DNA from: VBAS01 sp964508655
GTDB taxonomy: Bacteria; Bacteroidota; Bacteroidia; Chitinophagales; Chitinophagaceae
Length of the DNA: 64,000 nucleotides
NCBI GenBank assembly: GCA_964508655.1
Contig: CAZDUO010000004.1
Coordinates: 35,940 to 99,939 of the forward strand
Direction: 5' to 3'
The notes beneath the pieces were generated by a model, which was given only the letters and a program-made list of their open reading frames with translations, was not told where the DNA came from and made no database searches. This document shows, piece after piece, positions 30,992 through 40,600 of the stretch (positions within the stretch are counted from its first letter, which is position 1; every line of letters begins with the position of its first letter). The position numbers and the translations under genes were made by a program.

Positions 30992-31128
30992 ATGCCGACG
31001 CTTTGGTCGGCATCTCTGACGGAGTCTGATACTCGTCAGAGTCGTCAGTCCCGACAAGCTTCGCTTCGTCGGGACTATTAAATTTCCGTTTCGCCAGCCC
31101 GCTTGCCTTTGCTGAAGCTATGGCGAAA
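30992..31128. repeat. cluster of four hairpins in intergenic DNA
   Basis: In order: ATGCCGAC...GTCGGCAT (30992-31013), CTCTGACGGAGT-ctgat-ACTCGTCAGAG (31014-31041), GTCCCGAC...GTCGGGAC with an inner AAGC/GCTT (31048-31075), and TTTCGCCA...TGGCGAAA (31089-31128). The 265 bp between 30971 and 31235 hold no gene. Confidence 0.6.
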
Positions 31129-31227
31129 GCAGGTCGTATCCGTCACAGGTGTTGCCGGCGGGTCGCACACTTGTACGTTCTGTAATTCTGATGAGCAATT
31201 AACAGAAATTACAAATGGGAAGCTCAT

Positions 31228-31252
31228 TACTCCCCTTAAGGGGCTGGGGGTT
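31228..31252. repeat. CCCCT-AGGGG box containing the fabI stop codon
   Basis: Minus strand: ACCCCCAGCCCCTTAAGGGGAGT. The TAA in the middle ends fabI, and the box encodes the terminal PPAP. Confidence 0.7.
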
Positions 31253-32057
31253 CCATCTGCTCAATCACTGCCTGTGTCACCCCGGTAAAACTGAATCCTC
31301 CGTCATGAAAAAGATTCTGCATCGTCACCATCCGGGTCAGGTCGCTGAACATAAGCACACAGTAGTTGGCGCAGTCTTCGGCACTGGCATTGCCCAGCGG
31401 ACTCATTTTTTCAGCATACGTAATAAATCCTTCAAAGCCCTTGACACCGCTGCCGGCTGTGGTTCTTGTCGGCGATTGTGAAATGGTATTCACCCGTACT
31501 TTTTTTCTAACGCCATAGTGATAACCAAAACTGCGGGTTACACTTTCAAGTAAACTTTTGGCATCGGCCATTTCATTATAATCGGGAAATACTCTTTGCG
31601 CAGCGATATAAGTTAGCGCCACCACGCTGCTCCATTCATTTAATGCATCCAGGTCCCAGGCAGTGCGCAGCAACCGGTGCAGGCTCATGGCCGAAATGTC
31701 AAGCGTCTTTGCATTCCATTCATAGTTTAGCTCAGTGTAGTGTTTTCCTTTTCGCACATTCAGGCTCATGCCGATGGAGTGCAGCACAAAATCAATTTTG
31801 CCGCCAAAGTGCTCCATTGATTTTTCAAACAGGTTTTTCAGGTCGTCCATATTGGTCACATCGGCGCCGATTACCGGTGCTTTCACTGCTTCGGCCAGTT
31901 TATTTATTTCACCCATGCGCAATGCCACCGGGGCATTGGTAAGCACCAGCTGTGCACCTTCTTCGTGGCATTTCAATGCCGTTTTCCAGGCAATGGATTT
32001 TTCATCCAGTGCTCCGAATATAATTCCTTTCTTTCCTTTTAAAAGATTATAAGCCAT
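31236..32057 (-). CDS. fabI: enoyl-[acyl-carrier-protein] reductase (NADH)
   Basis: 273 residues. FabI reduces enoyl-ACP in the last step of fatty-acid elongation. The atypical short-chain-dehydrogenase motifs are present: GIIFGALDEKSIAWKTALKC (cofactor binding, includes SIAW), LHSIGMS, LTYIAAQRVFPDYNEMADAK with the Tyr-x6-Lys pair, and VRVNTISQSPTRTTAGSG. The protein ends MEPPAP, where the last four residues and stop come from a repeat box, so its C-terminus is probably lineage-specific. Confidence 0.95.
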   Translation of the reverse strand: MAYNLLKGKKGIIFGALDEKSIAWKTALKCHEEGAQLVLTNAPVALRMGEINKLAEAVKAPVIGADVTNMDDLKNLFEKSMEHFGGKIDFVLHSIGMSLNVRKGKHYTELNYEWNAKTLDISAMSLHRLLRTAWDLDALNEWSSVVALTYIAAQRVFPDYNEMADAKSLLESVTRSFGYHYGVRKKVRVNTISQSPTRTTAGSGVKGFEGFITYAEKMSPLGNASAEDCANYCVLMFSDLTRMVTMQNLFHDGGFSFTGVTQAVIEQMEPPAP

Positions 32058-32091
32058 AGCTCATGTTTTTACTGGCGGTAAAAGTAAGAAG

Positions 32092-32301
32092 TTATTTTAT
32101 TAGCTCGTCCGGGAAAAGCTTTGCAATGAGCAACACCATCAGGAACGATAATACAAAAACAGAAAGCAGGACAATTAAAAAATAGAGAAACAATCTTCCC
32201 AATGATTTTTTGGGCTTCAGCAACTGCTGCATCCACCTGTTCAGAAAAAATGCAGTCACCATAAAGGCAACTATCAATGAAAGAACGACTATTCTTTTCA
32301 T
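32092..32301 (-). CDS. small two-helix membrane protein
   Basis: 69 residues, not recognised. It has two hydrophobic segments (about 4-20 and 38-62) separated by a basic loop (LKPKKSLGR), so both ends are probably on the same side of the inner membrane. It lies 34 bp upstream of fabI and 50 bp downstream of recN on the same strand. Homology cannot be judged from this length. Confidence 0.55.
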   Translation of the reverse strand: MKRIVVLSLIVAFMVTAFFLNRWMQQLLKPKKSLGRLFLYFLIVLLSVFVLSFLMVLLIAKLFPDELIK

Positions 32302-32351
32302 TTGTGCATTTACTTATTGGCTTACCAGTTTACCGGCTCATCAGCACACTG

Positions 32352-34010
32352 CTAATTATTGACCATCTCTCTTGCATTTTCCAGCGCGGCCGACGTCGTT
32401 TTTTCACCGCTTAGCATTTTGGCAATGGCCGTTATTCTTTCTTCGCCGGTAAGCAGGCGGATATTGGTTTTTACCGAGCCATTTACATTTTCCTTATACA
32501 CCAGAAAATGTGCATCGGCTTTACCTGCTATTTGAGGCTGGTGCGTAATGCAAACCACCTGCCGGCTGGCGGAAAGATTTTTCATGATGATGCCCACCTG
32601 CTTGGCCGCCTCACCTGAAATGCCGGTATCTATTTCATCAAAAATCAGCGTGGGCATATCCAGCTTTTGCGCCACCAGCGATTTGATGCAAAGCATCAGC
32701 CGGCTCAGTTCACCACCACTGGCTACTTTGCGTACCGCCAAAAATTGATTGCTTCGGTTGGCATCAAATAAAAATTCTATTTCATCTGCACCATACGGTC
32801 CTAATTCATCCTTAATCTCTACTTTAACTTTTATCATCGCATTCGGCATTCCTACCTGGGCCAGCAGTTTGTTCACCTTCTCTTCCAGCGGTTTTACCTG
32901 TTTCTTTCTTGCTTCCGAAATATTATTTGCCAGCCTAAACAGGGCCTGCCTGCTCTCTGCAAATGCTTTTTCCTTTTTTTGAATTTCTTCATCAATATTC
33001 AAAACTGCCTGCAGCTTTTCCTCCAACTGATTTTTTACAACCAGCAGTTCTGACGTGTTTTTCACTCCATGCCTTTTCATCAGTTTGTAGCCAAGCGCCA
33101 GCCGCTCATTCAGTCGTTCAATTTTATCCGCATCATAATTCACTTCATGGCTGATGCTGCTTAAATCGCCGGCAATGTCATGCAACTCCACCTGTGCCGA
33201 TTGCAGGCGCTGAATCAATTCAGCCAGCTGCGGATGAAATGAAGAATAATCATAAAGCCGGTTGATTAATATTTTCAGCTGCTGCACCACGGGTTTTTCA
33301 CTTTCCATCAGCTCTTGCACTACAGAAGCCAGCGCCGTCTTTATTGCTTCAGCATGGTTCAGCAACTTCAGTTCAACATCCGTTTCCTCTATTTCATTTT
33401 CCCTGAAAGCAGCTTCATCCAGTTCATGAAACTGAAAGCGATTGTAGTCCGTTTCTTTATCAAACTGCTGTTTTCGCTGCTTTAGTTCATCCAGCTCTTT
33501 CTGCAGATTTCTCCAATGAAAATAACCGGTGCGGTATTCGTTTATTGTATCCTGGTGACCGGCCAGCGCATCCAGCACCTGCCGCTGAAAATCATTTTCA
33601 CCCAGCTGTAATGAATCGAATTGCTGGTGCAGGTCAACCAGCAGCGAAGTGAGTTGCCGCAGCTGGTCAAGATTGACAGGCGTGTCGTTGATGAAAGCTC
33701 TCGATTTACCGTTTACCGCAATTTCACGGCGCAATACCAGTTCCTCTTCTGCATCAAGGTTATTGCCAGCAAGAAACTTTCTTATTTCCGTTTTATTATC
33801 CGTGCCAAAAATTCCTTCCACTATGCATTTTTTTCCCTTGTTCACCAATACCGAGGTATCGGCCCGCTCACCCAGTATCAGCCCCAGCGCACCCATGATG
33901 ATGGATTTGCCGGCGCCGGTTTCGCCGGTCACACTGTTCATGCCGGCAAGAAATGAAGTTTCCAGTGCATCAATGATGGCATAATTCTGTATGGAAAGTT
34001 TTATCAGCAT
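32352..34010 (-). CDS. recN: DNA repair protein RecN
   Basis: 552 residues from the ATG at 34010 (MLIKLSIQNYAIIDALE), the same size as E. coli RecN. It is an SMC-like ATPase in double-strand-break repair. Walker A GETGAGKS (about 29-36), a long central coiled-coil region, the signature VASGGELSRLMLCIK, Walker B TLIFDEIDTGISGEAA, and VCITHQPQIAGKADAHF near the end are all present. It follows the zinc-ribbon coiled-coil gene, from which a strong terminator separates it. Confidence 0.95.
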   Translation of the reverse strand: MLIKLSIQNYAIIDALETSFLAGMNSVTGETGAGKSIIMGALGLILGERADTSVLVNKGKKCIVEGIFGTDNKTEIRKFLAGNNLDAEEELVLRREIAVNGKSRAFINDTPVNLDQLRQLTSLLVDLHQQFDSLQLGENDFQRQVLDALAGHQDTINEYRTGYFHWRNLQKELDELKQRKQQFDKETDYNRFQFHELDEAAFRENEIEETDVELKLLNHAEAIKTALASVVQELMESEKPVVQQLKILINRLYDYSSFHPQLAELIQRLQSAQVELHDIAGDLSSISHEVNYDADKIERLNERLALGYKLMKRHGVKNTSELLVVKNQLEEKLQAVLNIDEEIQKKEKAFAESRQALFRLANNISEARKKQVKPLEEKVNKLLAQVGMPNAMIKVKVEIKDELGPYGADEIEFLFDANRSNQFLAVRKVASGGELSRLMLCIKSLVAQKLDMPTLIFDEIDTGISGEAAKQVGIIMKNLSASRQVVCITHQPQIAGKADAHFLVYKENVNGSVKTNIRLLTGEERITAIAKMLSGEKTTSAALENAREMVNN

Positions 34011-34023
34011 GCTGCAATTTAAA

Positions 34024-34062
34024 TTAAAAAACCCCGGCCCGGTTTTTATCGGGGCGGGGTTT
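34024..34062 (-). terminator. terminator between the zinc-ribbon gene and recN
   Basis: Minus strand: CCCCGCCCCG-ATAAAAA-CCGGGCCGGGG followed by TTTTTT. It lies 19 bases past the stop of the zinc-ribbon gene and before the recN start. Confidence 0.8.
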
Positions 34063-34080
34063 ATCACCATATTTAAATTT

Positions 34081-34836
34081 TTACCCTATCTGAACGGAAG
34101 CATGCAGTTCCGAATCAACCAGTACACGGCCGCAGTTTTCGCAAACCATTATTTTTTTGTGCTGGCGTATTTCACTCTGCTTTTGCGGAGGGATGGAATA
34201 AAAGCATCCGCCGCAGGCATCCCGCTCCACCTGCACCACGGCAAGGCCATTGCGGTAGCTGTTGCGTATTTTGTTATAGCTCTGCAGCAGGCGGATGTCC
34301 ACCGCATCTCTTGCTTCGGCTGCCAGCTTGTTGATATGTTTCTCTTCTTTTTCAGTGGAAGCTATAATTTTTTCCAGCTCCTCTTTTTTTGTTGTCAGCA
34401 CTGTTTCTTTTGCTGCGATGGCTTTTTTGGCTTTGTCCAGCAACACGGCCTTCTCCGCAATTTCATCCGTAGCATCCTTGATGTGTTTTTCTGCCAGCTT
34501 CACTTCCAGCTGCTGCATCTCAATTTCTTTATTGATGGCCTCAAACTCCCGGTTGTTTTTTACGTTGTTACTCTGTTTCTCATATTTCTTCACCAGCGAC
34601 TGCGCTTCTTTTATTGTTTCCTTCTTTTGCTCGATGAATTCGGTGATGCCGTTGATTTCCTCCTCAATACGTGTTTGCCTTGAATGCAGACCCTGGATTT
34701 CATCCTCCAGGTCGGCTACTTCCATCGGCAGCTCGCCTTTCAGTACTTTCAATTCATCCAGTTTCGATTCAATTTTCTGCAAGGTTATCAGGGAAGTGAG
34801 TTTTTCCTGAACTGAATAATCTTTTACTTGTGCCAT
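34081..34836 (-). CDS. coiled-coil protein with C4 zinc ribbon (zf-RING_7/DUF164 family)
   Basis: 251 residues. Residues about 12-175 form a long antiparallel coiled coil (charged heptads with Lys/Glu), followed by a helical stretch (RLLQSYNKIRNSYRNGLAVVQV) and a zinc ribbon with CGGC (about 209-212) and CENC (about 232-235). The family includes Helicobacter HP0958, a chaperone-like protein; its role in Bacteroidota is unknown. Together with the neighbouring Nif3-like gene it forms a pair commonly conserved in this phylum. A 100-N gap lies just upstream. Confidence 0.9.
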   Translation of the reverse strand: MAQVKDYSVQEKLTSLITLQKIESKLDELKVLKGELPMEVADLEDEIQGLHSRQTRIEEEINGITEFIEQKKETIKEAQSLVKKYEKQSNNVKNNREFEAINKEIEMQQLEVKLAEKHIKDATDEIAEKAVLLDKAKKAIAAKETVLTTKKEELEKIIASTEKEEKHINKLAAEARDAVDIRLLQSYNKIRNSYRNGLAVVQVERDACGGCFYSIPPQKQSEIRQHKKIMVCENCGRVLVDSELHASVQIG

Positions 34837-34908
34837 TGTATTGTTTGAAGTTTTTTTTTGATTGTTAGCCCGGCTTCAATGCTGCTATGAAACATCCGTT
34901 GCGACGCT

Positions 34909-35008
34909 NNNNNNNNNNNNNNNNNNNNNNNNNNNNNNNNNNNNNNNNNNNNNNNNNNNNNNNNNNNNNNNNNNNNNNNNNNNNNNNNNNNNNNNNNNNN
35001 NNNNNNNN
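34909..35008. other. assembly gap (100 N)
   Basis: Exactly 100 undetermined bases, between the zinc-ribbon gene and the Nif3-like gene. No gene is seen in the 70-odd bases on the left flank or the 38 on the right. Confidence 0.99.
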
Positions 35009-35046
35009 TCCGTTCATCGTCCTGTTCGCTACTCAGCATTCATCAT

Positions 35047-36144
35047 TCACAGAAAATACTGCACGGGGTTTGTAATTACCTCAGTTTTGAGGACGGCAAA
35101 GGTAGGGAATTTCTCCTCCAAAAATTCCTTCAAAAGGTTGATGGTGAATTGCTCGCTTTCATAGTGGCCAATATCGGCAATAAGCATTCTTCCGTTGGCA
35201 TCAAAAAACTCGTGGTATTTTATATCGGCAGTTATAAATATATCAGCTCCGGCCGCCAAGGCTTTGGAAATCAGGAAACTTCCAGCCCCGCCACATACTG
35301 CCACTTTTTTTACCGGGCGGTTCAAAATTGCTGTATGTTTTATCACTTCAAGCTTAAATGTCTCTTTTACTTTTTTCAAAAACAAAAGTTCATCAATTGG
35401 CTCAGCCAAATCACCCACAAGGCCTGAGCCTATGGTCGAAGACCAGTTGTCCAGGCTGACAATATCATATGCCACCTCTTCATAAGGATGAGCCGCAACA
35501 AGGTTGCTGATTATACGCCTTTCGAGCCAGGCAGGAAATATCACTTCCACTTTCATCTCGTTTTCCCGATGCAATTCACCCGGTTTACCTGCATAAGGGT
35601 CGGTGGTTTCATCTCCCTTAAAAGTACCAAAGCCCTCGGCATTAAAACTGCATTCAGAATAATTACCGATGTGCCCGCCGCCGGCGTCAAAAATGGCCTG
35701 CCTCACTTTATCTGTGCTGCCAACCGGCACGAAAGTGTAGAGTTTTTTCAACATCCTTTCCCTGGAAGCAAGCACTGAAACATGCTGCAATCCAAGCAGG
35801 CCCGCTATTCTTCCGTTTACTCCTGCAGACATATTATCGAGATTAGTATGAATGGCATAAAGAGCTATGTCGTTTTTTATTGCAGCTACTACGGCTCTGC
35901 CAACATAGTTTTTTTCAGAAATTCTTTTCAGACCCGAAAAAATGATGGGGTGATGCGATACCACCAGGTTGCAGTTCCTGCGTTTTGCTTCATCAATTAT
36001 TTCGGCCGTAGCGTCAAGCGACACCAGGATGCCGGTACAGTCCCGGTATTCATCACCTGCAATAAGCCCGGCATTGTCATAACTTTCCTGCAATGAAAGC
36101 GGAGCCAGCGACTCCAGGTAAATTAGTACGTCTTTAATTTTCAT
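35047..36144 (-). CDS. Nif3-like dinuclear metal centre hexameric protein
   Basis: 365 residues. The N-terminal half has the NIF3 metal ligands (NLVVSHHPIIFSGLKRI, then YAIHTNLDN), the middle (about 125-230) is the inserted PII/CutA-like domain (KLYTFVPVGSTDKVRQAIFDAGGGHIGNYSECSF), and the C-terminal half carries VAVCGGAGSFLISKALAAGADIFITADIKYHEF and ADIGHYESEQ with the remaining ligands. Homologues are GTP-cyclohydrolase-like in fold, but the reaction is unknown. The length matches the YqfO form. It precedes the zinc-ribbon gene, with a scaffold gap between. Confidence 0.93.
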   Translation of the reverse strand: MKIKDVLIYLESLAPLSLQESYDNAGLIAGDEYRDCTGILVSLDATAEIIDEAKRRNCNLVVSHHPIIFSGLKRISEKNYVGRAVVAAIKNDIALYAIHTNLDNMSAGVNGRIAGLLGLQHVSVLASRERMLKKLYTFVPVGSTDKVRQAIFDAGGGHIGNYSECSFNAEGFGTFKGDETTDPYAGKPGELHRENEMKVEVIFPAWLERRIISNLVAAHPYEEVAYDIVSLDNWSSTIGSGLVGDLAEPIDELLFLKKVKETFKLEVIKHTAILNRPVKKVAVCGGAGSFLISKALAAGADIFITADIKYHEFFDANGRMLIADIGHYESEQFTINLLKEFLEEKFPTFAVLKTEVITNPVQYFL

Positions 36145-36294
36145 AAACTAAAGTTAGGAAAGCCTGCCTGTGAATTCTCCATAAAAAAAGTTGATAAAAA
36201 ACAGCCATTAAATAAAATGGCTTTTGTACCTTTTCCGTCCTTTCCCATTGAAACTTCACCCCCGACCCTTACTATAACTATAAAAACGATTGCT

Positions 36295-36918
36295 ATGCCC
36301 GGAAGAAAAAAGTTCGGTTATCTTCTTCTGTTGTTCCTTGTTTTATCCGGCCTGGCCGGCACCCCTACCGACAATTCGCTTACCAAAAAGGAAAGAAAAT
36401 TTGCTGCTGACAACATGAAAAACACCCGGGTGGATTTAGTGGACGCAGTGAAGGGGCTTACTTCTAAACAGTTAAATTTTAAACCATCAGCAGATAGCTG
36501 GTCGGTGCAGGAGTGTGTGTATCACATTGCCATTTCTGAAAGAAATCTCTGGGCTTTGCTGGAATCAACTTTGAATGCAACCGCAAATCCCGAAAAAAGA
36601 AGTGAAATAAAAATGACCGACGAACAGATCATCAGCATGATTCAGGACCGAAGTATGAAAGTAAAAACAAACGAAAAATTTGAACCCAAAAACACACCCT
36701 ATAAATCGATGGAAGAGGCGATGACCGATTTTAAATCCAACAGGGTAAATCACATTAAATACATTAAAGCTACAACCGAAGATCTGCGTAATCATGTTAC
36801 CCAGATGCCATTTGGCTGGCTCGATTGCTACCAGCTTTGCCTGATGATTTCGGCACATACCAACCGCCACACGCAGCAGATAAACGAGGTGAAAGCGAAT
36901 GCAGGATTTCCGAAATAA
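36295..36918 (+). CDS. DinB family protein, exported
   Basis: 207 residues from the ATG at 36295 (MPGRKKFGYLLLLFLVLSG), which opens a signal peptide; an upstream extension to 36217 is not signal-like. The body is a DinB-type four-helix bundle: TRVDLVDAVKGLTSKQLNFKPSADSWSVQECVYHI, with metal-ligand candidates His in VYHIAISE and in ISAHTNRHTQQI. The family includes thiol-dependent S-transferases; no activity can be assigned. An exported DinB protein is not rare in Bacteroidota. A good terminator follows. Confidence 0.87.
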   Translation: MPGRKKFGYLLLLFLVLSGLAGTPTDNSLTKKERKFAADNMKNTRVDLVDAVKGLTSKQLNFKPSADSWSVQECVYHIAISERNLWALLESTLNATANPEKRSEIKMTDEQIISMIQDRSMKVKTNEKFEPKNTPYKSMEEAMTDFKSNRVNHIKYIKATTEDLRNHVTQMPFGWLDCYQLCLMISAHTNRHTQQINEVKANAGFPK

Positions 36919-36934
36919 CCAAAACTACACGCTG

Positions 36935-36968
36935 AAAAACCGCCGGGAAAACTGGCGGTTTTTTTTTA
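36935..36968 (+). terminator. terminator of the DinB gene
   Basis: AAAACCGCC...GGCGGTTTTTTTTT hairpin, starting 17 bases after the stop. Confidence 0.85.
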
Positions 36969-37049
36969 TAGTACGGCCAAATCGGGCTCTTTTACTCTTG
37001 CACAGTTCGCTGGCAATAACTATCTTGCCTTTCCGTTTTAAACCCACTT

Positions 37050-37460
37050 ATGAAAAAACTTTTTACCTTATTCACTGTCCTTATTCTTTTCAGCGGTTGT
37101 AAGAAGGCTGTTGAAAATATAGCGGAAGATCTCGTCATCAAAGCTATGACCGATGGCCAATGGGTAATTACAAGCTTTACTCAAAACGGAACAGATATAA
37201 CTTCCAGCTTTTCCGGTTATAAATTCCAGTATTACAGCAACAGAACAGTGGACGCCATTAAAAACGGTGTAACGGAACGTACCGGCAACTGGGATGGCAA
37301 CGCTACCAATATGACCACATGGGCCAACTTCCCCGGGGCGCCCAATCCTATTTCACTTATCAATGGCACGTGGAATATTACCCGAAACAGCTGGACCTAC
37401 GTGGAAGCATCGCAAACCAACGGAACCGAAGTAAAAACACTAAGATTAGATAAACAATAA
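37050..37460 (+). CDS. small lipoprotein, lipocalin-like domain
   Basis: 136 residues. The signal MKKLFTLFTVLILFSGC ends in a lipobox (FSGC, Cys17), so it is a lipoprotein. The rest is beta-rich: DGQWVITSFTQNGTDITSSFSGYKFQYYSNRTVDA, then TGNWDGNATNMT and GTWNITRNSWTYVE, the pattern of the small lipocalin-like proteins that are common in Bacteroidota. The ligand is unknown. It stands alone; the next gene begins more than 200 bp later. A weak promoter-like TTG-N20-TATCTTGC lies 30 bp upstream. Confidence 0.75.
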   Translation: MKKLFTLFTVLILFSGCKKAVENIAEDLVIKAMTDGQWVITSFTQNGTDITSSFSGYKFQYYSNRTVDAIKNGVTERTGNWDGNATNMTTWANFPGAPNPISLINGTWNITRNSWTYVEASQTNGTEVKTLRLDKQ

Positions 37461-37683
37461 ATCCTGCCCTGACACTGCAGCACCACAGTTTTTTTTTAAA
37501 CGATGAGATTTAATATGGGTCTATTGACTACCGCCTGACACCAAGAGGTTTTTAAAGTCCTGACCTCATTTCCTAATATCCTGGAGCCGTTTAGCAACAA
37601 ATTATTAATCATTTTTCTGATTAAACCGATACTTTTTGAGACAAAAATACCGTTATAGTGTCCTGTTTTCTAACACACTGCTA

Positions 37684-40600
37684 TTGAGAGTGAAAACCCT
37701 TAATATCCTGAAAAACCGTGTAGCTGCAACCACCATCCTGTGCCTTGCAGTATCCTTAGCCGCTTTTGCGCAGGCGCCTGTGGCCAATTTTACAGGCAGC
37801 CCCACTGCCGGCTGTTCGCCGCTTGTGGTAAACTTCCAGGATCTTTCCTCCAATAACCCTACGTCATGGCTTTGGGATTTTGGAAACGGAACTACCTCTA
37901 CTCTACAGAACCCAACGGCTACCTATTTTAATCCCGGTGTTTACACAGTAAGACTTACTACTACCAATGCCAGCGGGTCGAATACGTTAACCCGCACAAA
38001 CTATATTACTGTTTATTCAAACCCTATAGTGAATTTCACCGCTGATGACACGGTAGGTTGTTTTCCGCACACTGTTCAGTTTACCGACCAGTCAACCGCA
38101 GGTGCGGGCAATACTAACACGGCGTGGGAATGGAATTTTGGCGATGGCGCCATTTCTACTTTACAAAATCCTTCGCATACTTATACCAGCAGCGGAAACT
38201 TTACAGTAACACTTCGGGTAACCAATGATAAAGGATGTTTCAAGATATTTAGCAAGTCAATGTATGTGCAGGTTTCGCCGGGTGTAGTTCCTGATTTTAC
38301 AAATACAGCGCCCCCGTTTTGCAGTCCGCCGGCTACTATCAATTTTACAAACACCTCCACCGGCCCTGGTTCCTTAACCTACCAGTGGAATTTTGGCGAC
38401 GGAGGAAATTCTACACTTCAGCATCCGTCGCATACTTACAACAGCACGGGTTCTTTTACAGTTATACTCACTGTAACCAGCAGTCTGGGTTGTTCTGACA
38501 CGCTAGTAAGAAACAACGCTGTTGTAATCAGCAGTAATGTAACGTCGTTTAATGTAACAGACATTGCCTGTATAAATGAATCGGTAAGTTTTACCAATAC
38601 CTCGGCACCGGCAGCACAATCGCAGCTTTGGGATTTTGGCGATGGCACCACATCAACAGCAGCCAACCCCGTGAAATCATACAGCACCACCGGCACGTAT
38701 ACAGTTACTTTAACCAACACGTATAGTAATTGTACCGATACGGCCGTCAGAACCATCGTAATTGCCGGCAGGCCGACGGCTGATTTCACTTCGGCCGATA
38801 CCATTAATTGCCAGCCGCCATTGACGGTGAATTTCCAGAATACATCATCAGGTGCAGTAAGCTGGTTTTGGGATTTTGGTGATGGTGCTACCTCCACTGC
38901 ACAAAACCCTGTGCATACGTACACAGTTTATGGAAATTTTACAGTCACCCTGATTGCCACCAACAACGCAGGATGCACCGATACGATTATTAAACAAAAT
39001 TTCATCAGGATATCGAGAGCATCCATCGCCATTACAGGGTTGCCGGCGCAGGGTTGCATACCCTATACTATAAACCCTGTTCCCACTGTTACTTCGCTGG
39101 ATGCTGTTACTTCATGGAACTGGGACTTCGGCGACGGCACAACATCTACTTTGCAGAATCCGTCGCATACCTATACTGTACTGGGAACTTACACAGTAAG
39201 ACTGATTATTACAACCAGCCTGGGTTGTTCAGATACCCTCACATTAATAGGGGGAGTAAAAGTGGGCACCTTGCCTACAGTTGATTTTACAGCCACTCCG
39301 CTTATTGCCTGTGCTTTTTCACCCGTTCAGTTTACTGACCTGTCGGCGCCGGCAGATGAATGGCTCTGGAATTTTGGTGATGGTTCCACTTCAGCGCTTC
39401 AAAATCCTTCGCATTTGTTTTCGGCCCCCGGCACATTTAATATTAAACTGATAGCAAGAAATAATGGCTGCCCTGATTCAGTTACAAAGAATGCTTACAT
39501 CACTGTGCTGCCGCCTGTTTCGCAGTTTGTTTCCACCCCCAACTGTGCCAACAGAACGCAGTTCACTTTTACCGATGCTTCCATTGGGCCGGCATCCTGG
39601 TTCTGGGAGTTTGGCGATGGCACTACATCTACATTACAAAATCCGCCGCCGCACAATTTCCCGGCCCTGGGAGTGTACCCGGTAAAGCTTACAGTAACCA
39701 ACGGCTCCTGTTCGCATTCGTCCACACAAATCATCAGGGCTATTGATGAAAATCCTGATTTTACCAGTGACATCAATACACTTTGCAGAAAAGACACGGT
39801 AAATTTTACTGCGACCGGGATAAACATAGCCAATATCAGCAATTATACCTGGAATTTTGGCGATGGCACGCAAATCACCACCGGGTCCACCGGCATCAGC
39901 CATATCTATAACACATCAGGCAATTATACCGTGATGCTGATAACAAGAGACCTGAACAGCTGCTATGATACGGTGACTAAAACAAATTTTATCCGTGCAA
40001 ACGGGCCGGTGGCAAATTTCAGCGCCACCAATACCGGCGGATGCAACGGGCTGACCACTACATTCAATGATTCAACCACAACCGACGGCATCAACCCGAT
40101 TGTAAGCTGGCAATGGAATTATGGCGATGGAACCATACAAACATATACTGCGCCGCCTTTTACTCATACGTATAATACGGTAGGAACGTTTTCGGTAAGC
40201 CTGACAGTAACCGATGCGGCCGGATGTTACGATACTAAATCGGTAACTGACCTGGTTCATTCTACTGATCCTACTGTCAGTTTTATTTCTTATGATACAC
40301 AAACCTGCCCGGGCTCGTTACTTAGCTGGGGTGTAAGCGCAACCGGTGTAAATATTTCTTATCTCTGGGATTTTGGCGATGGAACTTCAGCTACGGTAAG
40401 CTATCCCACAAAATCATATGCCGCGCCCGGTGTTTACACTGTAAAACTATTTGTAACGGATTATTATGGCTGCACCGACTCCCTGGTACGAACAAACTAC
40501 ATCACGGTAAATCTGCCCAATGCAAATTTTTCAGTTGATGATTCAGTAAGTTCCTGTGCTCCATTTGAAGTGAATTTTACCAATACTTCAACTTACTACA

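Noticed and set aside
38436..38924. Open frames on the minus strand inside the PKD adhesin
   Set aside because: They mirror the repeated PKD codons and have no start context or protein features.
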